From: Glaciozyma antarctica PI12
Taxonomy: Eukaryota > Basidiomycota > Microbotryomycetes > Kriegeriales > Camptobasidiaceae
Reading direction: 5' to 3'
DNA: 64,000 nucleotides
Assembly (NCBI GenBank): GCA_002917775.1
Contig: KZ627156.1
Coordinates: forward strand, 1,100,838 to 1,164,837
Shown here: positions 1 through 11,459 of the stretch, in pieces
Numbering within the stretch: position 1 is the stretch's first letter
Layout of the letters: each line of letters begins with the position of its first letter
The notes under the pieces: generated by a model
What the model was told of the DNA's origin: nothing
Seen by the model: the letters and a program-made list of their open reading frames with translations, nothing else
Database searches by the model: none
Made by a program: the position numbers and the translations under genes

Positions 1-3000
1 CGAAAGTACGACGCCGAACTCTCGACCCCCGACGAAGGCTGCATCAACACGCTCGGCGGTGGACTCCCCGCATGACTCCCCGCGTAGCTCCCCGCATAGC
101 TCCCACTCGTCTGTCGAACCTGCGCATGCCCCAGCTGCGGACTCTGCGAGTAACTCGGTGCCCTCGCCCTCGGACTCGGCGCCCTCTGTCCAGCCGGACT
201 CCCCCCCTGCGGCATCCTCCCCATGACCGTCGCCGCCGTCGTCGCCGCCTGCATCTGGTGCAAGAGACCCTGCGCGTTCTTCTGGAGCTGGTTCTGGAGG
301 CTGGGAGGGAGGGCACGGAAAGTCGGTGCGGTGATGATGGATTGGATCGAGGCGTACTGGTCCGCGATCGTACGAGCGTCGGCCGTCAACTGCGCTTGCG
401 AAGGGCCGGGCTGCTGCTGCTGCTGCTGGGCTTGCTGAGATGGCGGGTAGCCCTGGTACGACTGCGATCCTTCCCCGTAGCCCGGGTACGACGCCGGCGA
501 CCCATGCGACTGCTGGCTGAGAGCCGACACCGGACGCGGTGGAGGAGGGATACCGATGTTGGCGTTTGGTCGAGGGCTCGCGGCGCCCGACGTTCCGTAC
601 GATTCGCCCCTCGCGAGCGACGGCGTCCTTCGCTGGCCATTCTGCTCCATCTCCTGCTGGTGCCTCTGCGCCGCGAGGTGCTGCTGCGCTACGAGCGTCT
701 GCTGCTGCTGCGCCGCCATTCCCGCCGCTTGCTGCTGACGCATGTAGGCCTGCTGCTGGGGCGAGAGCTGTGCGTACTGGTTGGCTGGGCTGGGCTGGGG
801 TTGGAGGTGCGAAGAGATTGCGGCGAGAGGGTTCGAAGTGGGGAAGGCGTGGGGTTGCGAAGGAGGTCGTTGAGAGGGAGCGGCGGAGATGGCGGGGGTT
901 GAGGAGCGACTGGCGGGGGGCTGGAAAGCGGGAGGAGGGTTGAAGGGCGAAGGAGCGGTGTTGGTCGAAGGCGAGGGAGTGGGGTACGAGTTTGTCGGCA
1001 TCGGTGGCTGCGGCGCCTCGAGCGGCGCTGCTGGCGTGCCGACTCGCTGAACGACCGAGGGAAACGGCATCGGGACGATCTTCTCCGTCCTGCTCTTCTT
1101 CGCATCCTGCCCGACCTCATTCGCCACCGCCTCTCCATCCTCCTCGCGTTCTCGCTTCCCACTCGGACTCGCCTTGATCGACGAAGACGCCTCCACGACC
1201 GGAGTCCCGACCGCCGTCGTCGTCGTCGAATCCATCTCGTCCTTCACGTCCTCGGCATGGCTACTCGCGCGCGATGGGATGGGAGCGGCCGAGACGACCG
1301 GTCGCGCGACTGGAGGAAGGGGCGTCGGTGCCGTGGCGCTCATAGGCGTCGACGTCGTCGAGGTGATGGCGTTTTGACGTTCGTATTTCTCCGCCGCGTC
1401 GAAGTAGCCCTTGATTCGCTGGTACGAGGCGACGAGACGAGGGCCGAGGAGAGGAGTGGAAGGCGCGTCGAGGATCGGGGAGGGGGGAGGGGGGCGGGCC
1501 TGAGGGGGGAGTTAGCAGGAACAGGGAGCGAGGGGGAGGGACGAACAGCTTGGTCGGCCATGGCGGCGAGGTAGGTTAGGTTCGCTTGCAGTCGTTGCGT
1601 GAGCCTGCAACGTAGATATGTCAGCTACGTCCTGCGTTCCGGGGCTCCAGCTGCACTCACTGCGAGTACTCGACCATGTCAATCGGCTTCTGCGCCTGAA
1701 ATTCTTCCGCCAGCCTGCACGCACCGCATCAGCTCCAGCCCTCCTCCTTCCCAGAGAGCAACTCACTTGATCAGCTCGACGTTCAGTCCCAAAACAGCAA
1801 CGACCTTGTGCCCGTTGAACTTCTTGCGCACGTCCTTCTGCGTAAGCCCCGACAAGCCCGGCGGCATCCCCGTCGTCACCACCGGCGGCATGGCGAGCTG
1901 TCCAGCCAGCGGCGGCGAGCGCTTCGCGAGAGCGGTAGTCGAGCCTGCTTGCGCTGCTCGAGGACGGACGGTCGAGTCGGAGAGGTCGAGAGAGAGGGCA
2001 GGAGGCGAGACTTTCGTGCGAGGGGAGGGGGCGTCCGGTTCGGGTTCTTCGGCGATATCCTCGAGCTCGTGCACGACTGAGAGTTCGAGCTCGTCTTCGA
2101 CGCTTAGCGCGGCCGCCTCCTCGTCCTCCGCTGGTACCGCCTGCGCCGGTGCCTCCTCTCCTCCCTTCTCAGCCCCCGCCTTCTCACTTCCCTCCTCCTC
2201 TCCTACCGGCGGTTCAGAGAATTCGTCCTGATCCACCACCGTCGCAGCCGATTCGGACGCGGCGAGAGAGGAGGCGACCATCGTGGAGTCTTCTTCGCCT
2301 TCGTCGAGAGGAGAGGAGGGACCTGTTTCCGTGGAGGACAGCTTTTCGATCGAGGTAGGTGCGGAGGAAGCGGTGGTCGTGGGGAGTTCTGCGTTGCGAG
2401 AAGGTGAGAGGGTTAGCTTCTTGCGATATAGGTGAGGGCAGAGAGGACAGCGTACGAGGTTCAAGGGCTGCGACCTCTACGTCGACTTGCGGCTCCTCGA
2501 GCTGGACGTCGTCCATCGGTACCTCCTCCTCCCTCTCCTTCTCAAGCTCCAGCTCCTCGACCACCTCCATCTCCTCCTTCTCGTCCAGCGACTTCGCCTC
2601 AGCCTCACCGACTTCGCTACTCGCATTCTCCACCAGTCCCATCCGCACCTCCTCATCCTCGTCCCTCTCCTCGTCCACCTCAACCGGCGCCTCCTTATCG
2701 TCCTCGTCCGAGCTCCCGTACCCTCCTAGCCCTGCGATGGCGGAGATGCCGGTAGACTTGTCAGGGCGGGGGGAGGCAGACGCGGCGGCCAAAGCGTCTG
2801 AGTTGGGCGTAGGGATGGCGGGAGCTGTGGGAGAGGGAGGGGGGACGCTGAGGTGCGAGGACTCGGTGGGGAGAGAAGGGGCGAGGGGGGAGATGGGCTG
2901 GTCGAGGGAGGGGGCTGCGGCGTCCGAGTCGCCGGAGAGCTGGGGTGGTCGAGCGGGAGAGAGGGGGGCGGGGAGTGTTTCGGGGGTAGGAGTATGGGAG

Positions 3001-3545
3001 GTCGCGCGTGTGCTAGGGTCGACCCGTTTTCGTGGTGTCGGATCCTCGTCGACTGGAGGGAGGGCGTCGTCTGGCGGTACCGTGCCCTCTGCTGCCTCCT
3101 CCTCCTCCTCCTCGAGCGGTAGAACAGGCTTCTCGTCCTCTTCTTCCTCCTCGTCATCACCTCTCACCCCCAGTCCTCCCTCGTCCTCGCTCTCAGCCTC
3201 ACTAGCCCCGACGCGCGCCTTCCTCCCCTTCCCCTTCGCCCCAGTCGCCTTCTTCTTCCCCACACTCACGCTCCTCGCCCCCCTCCCATTAACCGCTTCA
3301 AGCCCTACGCTCACGCCTCTACTACTTGCGCGAGTGAGAAGCGGACCAGGAAGGGGAGTGCTGCCGCGAGAGGTCGAGGCGGCGGGACTCTGTGCGGACG
3401 TGGACGATCCGGCACGCGTCGTTCGGCGGGGTTTACTGGCGCTGGGAGGGATGGAAGGGATTGGAATCGAGGTGGAGGGATCGCGAGACGAGGCTCTTGT
3501 TTGGCGGGCGGAAGGGAGAGGTGGGACGATGGCGGCCGGTGCCAT
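1..3545 (-). CDS. SS18/SSXT-domain protein (SWI/SNF-type co-activator subunit), 3' end outside window
   Basis: Long gene read leftwards and cut by the window edge. From the Met at 3545 (MAPAAIVPPL) about 360 residues are disordered: Ser/Pro/Arg-rich, then acidic runs. A short intron near 2400-2445 follows. About residues 540-610, spread over small exons, form an SSXT/SNH-like core: NVELIK, then QAQKPIDMVEYSQLTQRL and NLTYLAAMADQ. This matches the human SS18 pattern ending NLVYLATIADS. After another intron (branch CTGCTAAC) comes YQRIKGYFDAAEKYERQ, then a Pro/Gln-rich tail with poly-Gln runs near 410-760. In animals this family (SS18; yeast Snf11 is related) is a BAF/SWI-SNF chromatin-remodelling subunit, so nuclear transcriptional co-activation is inferred. 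The domain sits mid-protein, whereas SS18 has it at the N-terminus. An upstream in-frame Met at 3764 is possible but lies in the probable leader shared with the divergent SPT4. Confidence 0.7.
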
Positions 3546-3785
3546 TGAGGCTGGTCGGCGGAGAGAGCCCTGCGGTGCTGGGGAAGGAAGGAGGTCACTG
3601 AACGGCCTGGTGGCGTGTTCCTCCTCTCTTGAGCGAGTCGGGTTGGGTTGGGGAGAGAACAACACAACAGCGGGCAAAACCTGAAGACTCGGGCGATTTG
3701 CCAGGTGGAATACATTCGAGGACGGCGGAGGCGGCGACGACGAATCTTGCACACGCTCAACCACCTCAAGGAGAACAACTAAACG

Positions 3786-4308
3786 ATGGCGAGCAACCAG
3801 AACAAGAAGCTACGCGCTTGCCTCCTCTGCTCGTTCGTCGCGACTCCAACAGAGTTCAAGAAGCAAGGCTGTCCCAACTGCGAGTCAGTCCTCGAGGTAC
3901 GCTCTTCCAGCTCTACGCTCACAAGGCTGCACGACTGACGAACGGAACGTGTAGATGAAGGGGAGTACGGACCGGGTGTTGGAGTGCACGACGGGCCAGT
4001 TTGACGGCACCATCGCGCTCATCTCTCCGGCTGCTAGCTGGGTGGTGCGTGCCTCTCCTCCTTCCCGGCTTCCTCAAAGCTGACTCTCCCTGCAGGCTAA
4101 GTGGCAAAGGAACGGTACGCGCTCTCTACCGTGGACGCGGGGGACGGGAAGAGATAGGAGGGAGACAGGAGCTGACCTCTCGCGTTCTGCAGACCGCCAC
4201 TTGCCTGGAGTTTACGCTGTGCGAGTAACCGGGACGTTACCAGAGTCTACAATCGAGGAGCTCGAGGCGAACGGGATCAAGGTGCATTCGAGGGAGATGG
4301 ACGATTAG
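3786..4308 (+). CDS. SPT4: Transcription elongation factor Spt4
   Basis: Four exons spliced across introns near 3898-3954, 4045-4095 and 4114-4192 give about 110 residues, the usual Spt4 length. The N-terminus LRACLLCSFVAT...GCPNC carries the two CxxC pairs of the Spt4 zinc finger. The middle exons read STDRVLECTTGQFDG, ISPAASWVAKWQR and PGVYAVRVTG, all diagnostic of Spt4. Spt4 pairs with the NGN domain of Spt5 to form DSIF, which promotes RNA polymerase II (and I) elongation in the nucleus. The ATG at 3786 is the first in frame with the zinc finger. It lies about 240 bases from the divergent SSXT-domain gene, so the two probably share a promoter. Confidence 0.93.
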
Positions 4309-4530
4309 GGTGTTGTGGAGGGATTCGCGTTGGAGTGGGAGGGGGAGGGAGTTGCAGCTCGCCGACTAGTGCAGTCCGAGTGAGGCCAATTGTAAACACC
4401 TTGCTGTACCAGCCAGTCCTTACCACTGTGCCCACACTGACCGAGCTAGCTGAGAGCTTCTCCGCGGTGGGTCCCCGAAAAGCATCTCCATCTCCCATCT
4501 CTTGACTCCCTCCCACACCACCACGCCGTT

Positions 4531-5846
4531 ATGGCTCCCGTTCCTCCAACACCCGCTGCGCCTCCCACGCCGCCCTCCTTCTTCCCAACCTACGCGCTCG
4601 ACCAAGCTTTCGCCGGCATCGGTGCTGGCGTCGTTAGCACTCTCTTCATGCACCCTCTCGACCTTCTAAAGGTGAAGCAGCAAGTCTCCACCTCTTCCCC
4701 TCGCCCGGGCACGCTGGCAGCGCTGCAGAAGATGTGGAGCCCGTTGAGAGAGATCGCGAGGACCGACGGAGTGAGAGGGCTGTATCGGGGCTTGACGCCA
4801 AACTTGGTGGGCAATGCAAGTAGCTGGGGGTTGTACTTTCTTTGGTGAGTACTTTTTGCGAGGGGGGGAGGCGTGGAGCTGATGAGGAGCGTAGGTATAC
4901 GATGCTCAAGGCACGGATGGACGGAGGAGAGAGTGGGAAGCTCTCGCCTGGGCAGCACTTGCTGGCGTCTGCTGGATCGGGTGCGTTACTTTGCTGGCTG
5001 GAAGACTGGAGGAAGCTGATGAAGTGGCGCAGGCGTTCTGACCGCAGTCATCACGAACCCCATCTGGGTCGTCAAGACGCGCATGTTCACGACCTCTTCG
5101 CACTCTCCGCACGCCTACAAGAATGCGCTAGGTAGGAGCCTTCTCAGCCTCGGCATCTGCCTCCGCTAACTCTCTTCGCAGACGGACTGAACCAGCTCGC
5201 ACGGCAGGAAGGGATCCGCGGATTATCAAAAGGAATGGTGCTCGCGCTCTTTGGAGTTTCGAACGGGGCTATCCAGTTCATGACCTACGAGGAGCTCAAG
5301 CGGTGGCGAGTGGAACATCGACGGAATCGGCTCGGAGGAGCAGTGAGCGAGGAGGAGGCGAAGAAGCTCGTGCGTTCCCTTTCGCTCTCGTTCAGCAGGG
5401 TGGAGCTGATGCGGTGAACAGTCAAATACGGAGTACATCCTCATGTCTGGCTCGGCAAAACTCGTTTCAATCGGAATCACTTACCCGTACCAGGTCATTC
5501 GTTCGCGGATACAAGTGCGTCCCTTGTCGCGTCCCTTGTCCCCATCGCTGACCAGCGACCACGCAGTACCAATCCCCTACGATACCTCCTTATACCTCAA
5601 TACCCAACTGCATTACCCGCACGTACGCTTCTGAAGGACTGCTGGGCTTCTACAAAGGTCTCGCGACGAACGCCGTGAGGATTCTCCCCGGGACGTGTGT
5701 GACATTCGTGGTTTACGTACGTCGTCTCGTTCTAATGTAGTTGGATACTGGTCTGACGAGCTCGCCGCTACAGGAACAACTGAGTCGGTTCTTGGCGAGG
5801 AGAGCGGTGAGAGAAGGAGATCAGAAGGCGAGTGGGGGAGGGTAGG
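4531..5846 (+). CDS. FLX1: Mitochondrial carrier, FLX1-like (FAD/folate transporter)
   Basis: Seven or so exons encode a three-repeat mitochondrial carrier (SLC25). Repeat 1 has HPLDLLKVKQQ (PxDxxK signature) and GLYRGLTPNLVGNASSWG. Repeat 2 has TNPIWVVKTRMF and the loop IRGLSKGMVLALFGVSNGA. Repeat 3 has TYPYQVIRSRIQ and LLGFYKGLATNAVRILPGT. The NPIWVVKTRM form of the second signature and the FGVSNGA loop are typical of yeast Flx1 and human SLC25A32, which carry FAD or folate across the inner mitochondrial membrane. The start at 4531 (MAPVPPTPAAPPT) gives a short Pro-rich leader before repeat 1. The stop is at 5844-5846 after the final exon EQLSRFLARRAVREG. Substrate assignment between FAD and folate is inference. 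Confidence 0.85.
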
Positions 5847-6078
5847 CGGGAGCTGGAATGAGGAGCAGTGGGGAGTAGCAGGGTGTAGAACTTAATCGGA
5901 TAAAGCAACATCTGCAACATCTGCAACATCTCAAGGAAAAGCGTTCGAGTTGGCGAGACGCACTTCATGGAGGAGTCGACTTGTTGTCCGGAGTCCGGTC
6001 GAGACGCCTCACTCCTCTTCCCTTCCTTCACTCACCTCAGTTTCCAACTTCTCCCTCCCAACTCGTTCCCCAGCCATC

Positions 6079-6965
6079 ATGGCTCGTCCCCGCTCTCCTC
6101 TCCAGCAGCAGCGTACTAACGCGACGCCACACAGTCCAAGAAAGGTCTCTCAGCCGAGGAGAAGCGCGTTCGCCTCCTCGAGCTCTTCAAAGAAAACAAG
6201 GAGTTCTACAAGCTACAAGACCTTGAGAAGCTTGCTCCCAAAGCCAAGGGTATCACCGCCATGTCCGTCAAAGACGTCCTGCAAGAACTCGTCAACGACA
6301 ACCTCGTCAAGTTTGACAAGATCGGCATCATGAAGTGCGTTCCTCCCTCTCCCCTCCCCCTCCCAGCTGAGCAAGGACGTAGTTTCTACTGGTGCTTCCC
6401 GTCGGATATTGGGCAAAGTCTGGTGGTGAGGGAGGAGGCGCTAAAGGGCTCGGTGGAGGGTCTGAGGAGGGACAGGGACGCGTTGTGTGCGGAGGTGGCG
6501 GAGGAGGAGAGGGAGAGGGAGGAGACGGTGCGTAATTGTTCTGAAGGGAGTAGGAGGGAGCTAATGAAGTGCAGGAGGAGCGCGTGCAGCTGCTGGAGAA
6601 GTGGGAGGAGCTCAAAGGGAAGCTGGGGGAGCTCGAGGCGGAGGATGCGAAGTATGTGTCGTGCGATCCGAGGTTGTTCAAAGCGAAGGGTGAGTCGTTT
6701 CCAGCGAAATATGAAGGCTACGTGCTCACGATATTGAGGATAGAGCAGCTCGTGAAGAAGCTCGAGAGAGTCGCGCTCAACTGGACCGGTGCGTCTTTCG
6801 CTCCTCGCTCGCTCCTCCCACCGCAACTGACCTCCCTTCGGGCGAGCAGACAACATCTCCGCAGCCATGTGCCACATTCGCGACAACCACGGAGAGCAAG
6901 CGCGCGACCAATTTAAGGAGCAGCTCGGCATCACCGACGACTTCGAAGATCTCTCCTTCCCCTAA
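6079..6965 (+). CDS. MND1: Meiotic nuclear division protein Mnd1
   Basis: After the first intron the protein reads SKKGLSAEEKRVRLLELF, then LQDLEKLAPKAKGITAMSVK and the aromatic FYWCFPSD motif, the N-terminal winged-helix of Mnd1. A leucine-rich coiled coil follows (ERVQLLEKWEELKGKLGELE), then LNWTDNISAAMCHIRDNHG and the C-terminal helix ending DFEDLSFP. Length near 205-210 residues fits the family. Mnd1 binds Hop2 (PSMC3IP) and stimulates Dmc1/Rad51 strand exchange in meiotic recombination. The only start giving the family N-terminus is the ATG at 6079 with an intron immediately after it (6082-6134). That intron begins GC rather than GT. Alternatively an upstream non-coding or short coding exon exists that I could not identify. 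Stop at 6963-6965, convergent with ORC4. Confidence 0.88.
6082..6134 (+). other. Putative GC-AG intron directly after the MND1 start codon
   Basis: Removing these 53 bases joins ATG to TCC AAG AAA, giving MSKKGLSAEEK, the expected Mnd1 N-terminus. The 3' end has a good branch site (GTACTAAC) and CACAG acceptor. The donor is GCTCGT, so this would be a weak GC-AG intron. No GT donor between 6079 and the acceptor keeps the frame open. Confidence 0.5.
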
Positions 6966-7082
6966 CCTCTTTCCTCTCGCACGCCCCTTCGCCCGCGTAG
7001 AAAGATGTTATCAACAACCTGAAATTCGTACCCAAACCCACACGCCAAAGCTACTCAGGTACATCGTGCCCACCCCCACGCT

Positions 7083-10000
7083 CTACACCAACGAATTCTT
7101 GTTCCACCGCTTGAGCGGCTGCGGGACGTCCGACCTCCCATTCGTCTCGTCGTCGATCGTCGAGGCCCACGGAACGAGCTTGTAGAACTTGAACGTATTG
7201 GCGCACGAGGGGGAGATGAAGGTCGTCGGTCGGCCCGCGTAGGGGATGAAGACTTCTCGCTCGCGAAGTTGGTCGAGGCCCTGCGTGAACGAGTTAGTGA
7301 GGTAAGTAGGGAAGGAGGGAGGGACGGACCATGCAGAATTGGGATTTGGTGAAGGGGAACGCCGAGGGTCCGGCCGACTTGTTGCGCTTCGTGTGTTGGA
7401 GGTAGCAGTCGTAGAGCATTTCGAGGTTCATCATGTTGTCCTGATCAACGCGGAGGTGCTTGCCAGCGATGATGATGGCTAGCTCGAGGATACTGCAGCC
7501 TGGGAGTGAAGGAGTCAGTCGTGATCCAAGGAAAGGGGGAGGAGAAGGACGGACCTCCCATGAGCTCGTTGCGCTTCCCAGGCTCGTCTTGAGGTGCGAG
7601 AAGCTTGACGTCGAGAGTGGGGATCTTGATAAAGTCGGGCGCGGGGCAGCCGGGAGCCCAGGAGGTGTGGCTGGTCCAGTACTCGGTCGTGCAGTAGAGC
7701 TCGGCCTTGAGCGAATCGTCAGCTGAGAATCGACGACGAGGATGAAGGAAGCTCACGATCGCTTGACGAAGGTACGTCGGGGTGTTGCCGTGAATCTTCC
7801 ACAATCGATCAAAGTACGCGACGACGGGAGGATCCTGAAGGAACGTCTGCGCCAAAAAGCGAGGTCAGCAAACGTCGTCGAACGGGAGGAAGCCAAACGC
7901 ACCTCGACCTCCGCATTCCACTCGACCGCAATATCCCCACACTCCTCGCTCGCATCGCGCCACAAGCGCTCGTCGAAGCGAAGCAGGTACCTCGCCATGT
8001 CCATGTACTCCTCCCACGAGTTCTCGCGCACCATCTGGAGGACGTGCGACTGGCAGCGAGAGCGAACGCGCTTCTCGAGGATCGAAAGGCAGTCCTGCGA
8101 AGCTCTCGTCAGTCGCGCTCAAGGCGAGAGAGAAGGCAGAACGACTCACTGTTCGCGCGCTGATGCCGATCACGGCGAGTCCGGCTTTCCTGCGGTTCCC
8201 TTGTACGATGTCGAAGAGGCAGTAGAGGAAGCTCTGGCGCGGGTGTTGCGCGAAGAGGTCGAGCTCGTCGAGGATGATGATGATGGGCTTCTCGGCGACA
8301 GCAGAAGGGTCGTCGGAAGGCTCGAGCATGCGAAGGAGCGTCGCCATCGTCGCTGCGTTCGATCCCTGCGCGTTGTTGGGTCAGCACCAGGGGCGACGAA
8401 GGCAAGAGAAGGGAACGCACAAAGTCGCCCTCTTCGTCCTCGAATCCTTGACTCTTGAGTTGACGAGCGATGGAACGCATCGCAGCGCGGTCGGTCGTCT
8501 GAACGAGTCCGTTGAGCTTGACGACGATGAACGACTTTTGGCCATAGACCTCCTCCAGAACGAGAATGCTGCGCTTGACGATCTGCGAGCGCGAGGAACA
8601 GTGAGTCTTCATTCCACAGCGCGAGTAGAACGAGCCGTACCATCGTCTTCCCCACTCCTCGCGGTCCCAATACGATCAAGCAGTTCCCCACTCCATCCTT
8701 GACCGTGCTCCCCATCGCATACCTCATCGGCTTCTCCCACTCATCCATATGCTGCACGCACGGCCAACTCGCGACCCTGGTCTCATCAAACCCCTTCTCC
8801 GTCCACAGCACGGGCGGGAGCTTGATCCCATTAACGACCGCGCCGAGGTGTCCGAGCATACGATACAAGCTCTTAGCCTCGTACATCCTCTCATGCACGA
8901 CCATCCCCTTGCTCGCCGCCTTGCTCGAAGGCGAGACCTCCAACTCGTCGTCGCTCGAAACGTCCGATTCGTAATCCCCATGCCAGCCCACGAGGTCCGA
9001 CTGCAAGCTTCGTGGCATCGAAGCGATATCGGATTGAGCGATAGGAAGCTTTCGTGCGCGTGCGGATTGGCGGATCGTCGTGGGAGTGCTGGTGGAGGGC
9101 GAGCGATCGCGTCGAGTGGGAGTCTTGGTGGGCGAAGGGAGGACGGAGGGCTTGGTGGGGGAGGGGACGAGGGTCATAGGGTCTTCGTCGGAGGCGTCTT
9201 CGTCGTCGGACGCGATGGAGGGAACTTTGAGCTTTGGAGGTCGAGGCGATGGGGATGCGGGTCGCTTTGATGGGAGTGCGAGCGGGGGAGGAGGTGGATT
9301 CGACGGAGGTGGCGGGGGAGGGAGGGCAGATGGCCTTGGAGGTCGAAGCGACGGGGTGCAGAGGGGCTTTGGTCGGGGTGATGATGGGAGGCGAGGCAGA
9401 CGCTCGCGACTGAGGGGGCGACGAGGAGGGGAAGAAGGGGATGCCTTTCGGTCGAGATTGGGGAGGGCTGTTGGAAGGGAAGATGCTGACTGCGGCGGCT
9501 CTGGGCTGAGGGGGATGGGAGGGGGCGAAGATGGGCGTTGTGCGGGAGGGAGTCGAGATGGGGGATGTGGTCGTGTTGAGCTGGGGGAGCGGCTTGGGGG
9601 GAGTGGAGATGGGGCGAGGGGAGTGTTGCGTTGACGAGGGTAAGCTGAGCGAAGATGGCTTCGTCCGAATCCGAGTCGGAGTCGACCGTTGGTGCAGGAT
9701 GAGGCGCCTTCTTGGGTGATGGACGACTGGCCTTGACCGGTCGAGTGACGGGTTCGTCCTCTTTCTATTCACTCCTCCTCCTCCTCCTCCTCCGAATCGA
9801 CTCGTGCAGCCCTCCCCCGCTTCCCCTTCCCTCTCACCGCCTTCTCGTCCCAAAAGTCGTCGGCCGCTTCAGGTGCGCCGACGAGCAAGACCCCGTGCTC
9901 AGGTTTCTTCCCAGACGAACTCTTTCTTTTTCGTGCTCCTTCCATCTCCTCCTCGATCTCGACCTTCTTGACGCGCTTCAAAGGAGGAGCAGTCGTGCGC

Positions 10001-10275
10001 GCGACCTTGGAAGTGGGCTTGGACGCGACGCGAGGTGTGACGGCCTTGCCCGCCTTGGAGACCGCCGCCGCCTTTGCCTTGCCCTTGCGGTCTGCAAGCT
10101 TGGATCCCTTTCCTAATCCGAGAGCGGCGGCAGGCTTGGGAACGACGGCGTTCCTGCGGGTGGAGTGTGATGCGGAAGGTGTGATGGCGGAGGTGGACCG
10201 AGTGCGGTAGGTGACGACCGAGTCTTCTTCGTCGTCCGAGTCTACTGGCGGTGCTGAACGCTTGAGGCTAGGCAT
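7083..10275 (-). CDS. ORC4: Origin recognition complex subunit 4
   Basis: The C-terminal half is clear. It has the AAA+ Walker A GPRGVGKT, then VLEEVYGQKSFIVVKLNG, Walker B IIILDELDLF, sensor-like AVIGISARTDCLSILEKRVRS, FLQDPPVVAYFDRLWK, and a winged-helix domain ending RPTTFISPSCANTFKFYKLV...RWNKNSLV. ORC4 is part of the six-subunit ORC that loads MCM at replication origins. The N-terminal region is long, disordered and basic/acidic (start MPSLKRSAPPVDSDDEE at 10275; KRVKKVEIEEEM; poly-Glu). It seems to be joined by a short intron near 9725-9770. Between about 9220 and 9700 the best codon use moves from one frame to another twice with no recognisable introns, so this stretch is either mis-sequenced or mis-spliced in my model. 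The start at 9177 is the conservative alternative. The product from 9177 still contains the whole AAA+ domain. Confidence 0.85.
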
Positions 10276-10449
10276 CCAGGCGAAGAGAAGTTGGAGGAGA
10301 GGGAGAGGGAGGAAGGGAAGAAGTACAAAGGGGAAAACAGCGCGACGCGTAAATTGAGTTAGGGCCTGAGTTCGCCCCCCTGGGTTCTCGCCCTCGGCCT
10401 CGACTTCGCTGGAGAGCTCCATTCTCCTCTTTCCGAATCGTTCAACAGG
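10276..10449. promoter_or_regulatory. Shared promoter between ORC4 and SLX9
   Basis: 174 bases separate the two divergent start codons, so both genes must draw promoter elements and leaders from this stretch. I saw no clear TATA box. Confidence 0.5.
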
Positions 10450-11278
10450 ATGGTACGTTACAGCAAACGCCCATCAGCTTCCAGGCTAACCTCTTTGACA
10501 GCCTCGCCCTACTCGCGCCCGCACCTCTCTTCCCTCTCACCCCCGCGCCGCAAAATTCGGCGCCAAAGCAGCAGAGGACGATGGAGACTCGATGATGGTA
10601 GACGACCACGCAGGGCCTTCCTCGGAGGTGCGTCTTCTCCACTTCCTGCGCCATCTCACGAGCTCACACCCCGAAACGCAGGTCATCGAGACGGAATCCG
10701 CGTTCGAGGAGGAGCCAGTCCGACCTCCTTCAAAGCAGAAGAAGGCCGACAAGCTGTACGCTCGCCGCGAAGCTCTACTAGCCAGTCCGTCCTCCCTTCT
10801 CTCCCTCTCCACGCGCTAACCTCCGCTGCAGAAATCACCGCCGGATCAACGCCGTACTCTAAATCGCACACGCGGCGGACGAAGCGCGCTGCTCGCCCGT
10901 CTGAGAACCTCGTCACGAGCTTGGGGGAGGTCAAGGATGTGTTGCAGGAGGTTAAGGAGCTGGTGGCGAAGAAGGAGGTTGAGGAGACGCGGACTGAGGA
11001 GCCTTTAGCGGGTGGGAAGGGGAAGGAGAAGCTCACGGCCAAGAAGCGGCAACGAGTGCTGTGCGTTCTGTTTGTCTCGATTGTGGATGGGACGGAGCTA
11101 ATGGGGATATGCACGCAGAACGGACGAGGCAGCGCGGATGCCGGCGGTACTTTCCAACTCTTCCTTCGCTGCGAAGCCCTGGGAGACGATTCGCCTACAC
11201 ACGCTCAACACGATGGAGACGTTCAAGGCTCCTCCAAAGCCCAAGGCAGCACCGAAAGCGAAGAAGGGAAGGTCGTAG
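10450..11278 (+). CDS. SLX9: Ribosome biogenesis protein Slx9
   Basis: Five exons. The first contains only the ATG: intron 1 starts at the next base (GTACGT) and the protein continues PRPTRARTSL. Downstream exons give KQKKADKLYARREALLAKI and then TPYSKSHTRRTKRAAR, the PYSKSHxRRxKRxA signature of Slx9/FAM207. These are followed by the helix LGEVKDVLQEVKELV and a C-terminal exon with TIRLHTLNTMETFKAPPKPK and a Lys-rich end. Slx9 is a nucleolar factor of the 90S/pre-40S particle that assists ITS1 processing and 40S export. Length about 200 residues fits the family. Stop at 11276-11278, convergent with the coiled-coil gene. Confidence 0.87.
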
Positions 11279-11459
11279 GCGCTGGTTCGCCGTCGAATCG
11301 AGGTTGGCGACGAAGATTACTTTCGATTCCGTTGGTGCACGATGAGGAAGAAGGGGTGGGCGTGCGAAGTGGGGGGTATTTGGGGTAGTAATGATGTGAG
11401 GGGGATGTAAAGTACTAGCTCTAGAGTGAAGGACTGAGAGAAATGCGTAAAAACACGAA

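Noticed and set aside
72-902. 276-codon rightward open frame
   Set aside because: Antisense to the poly-Gln tail of the SSXT gene; Arg/Leu-rich translation is typical of a shadow frame in GC-rich DNA.
2359-3684. 441-codon rightward open frame, Ser-rich
   Set aside because: Exact antisense of the acidic and Ser-rich region of the SSXT gene; the Ser runs are reverse complements of Glu/Asp-rich codons.
9769-10275. Separate small basic gene upstream of ORC4
   Set aside because: It ends directly against open, codon-biased sequence leading into ORC4 with a plausible short intron, so I treat it as the ORC4 N-terminus; a separate gene is not fully excluded.
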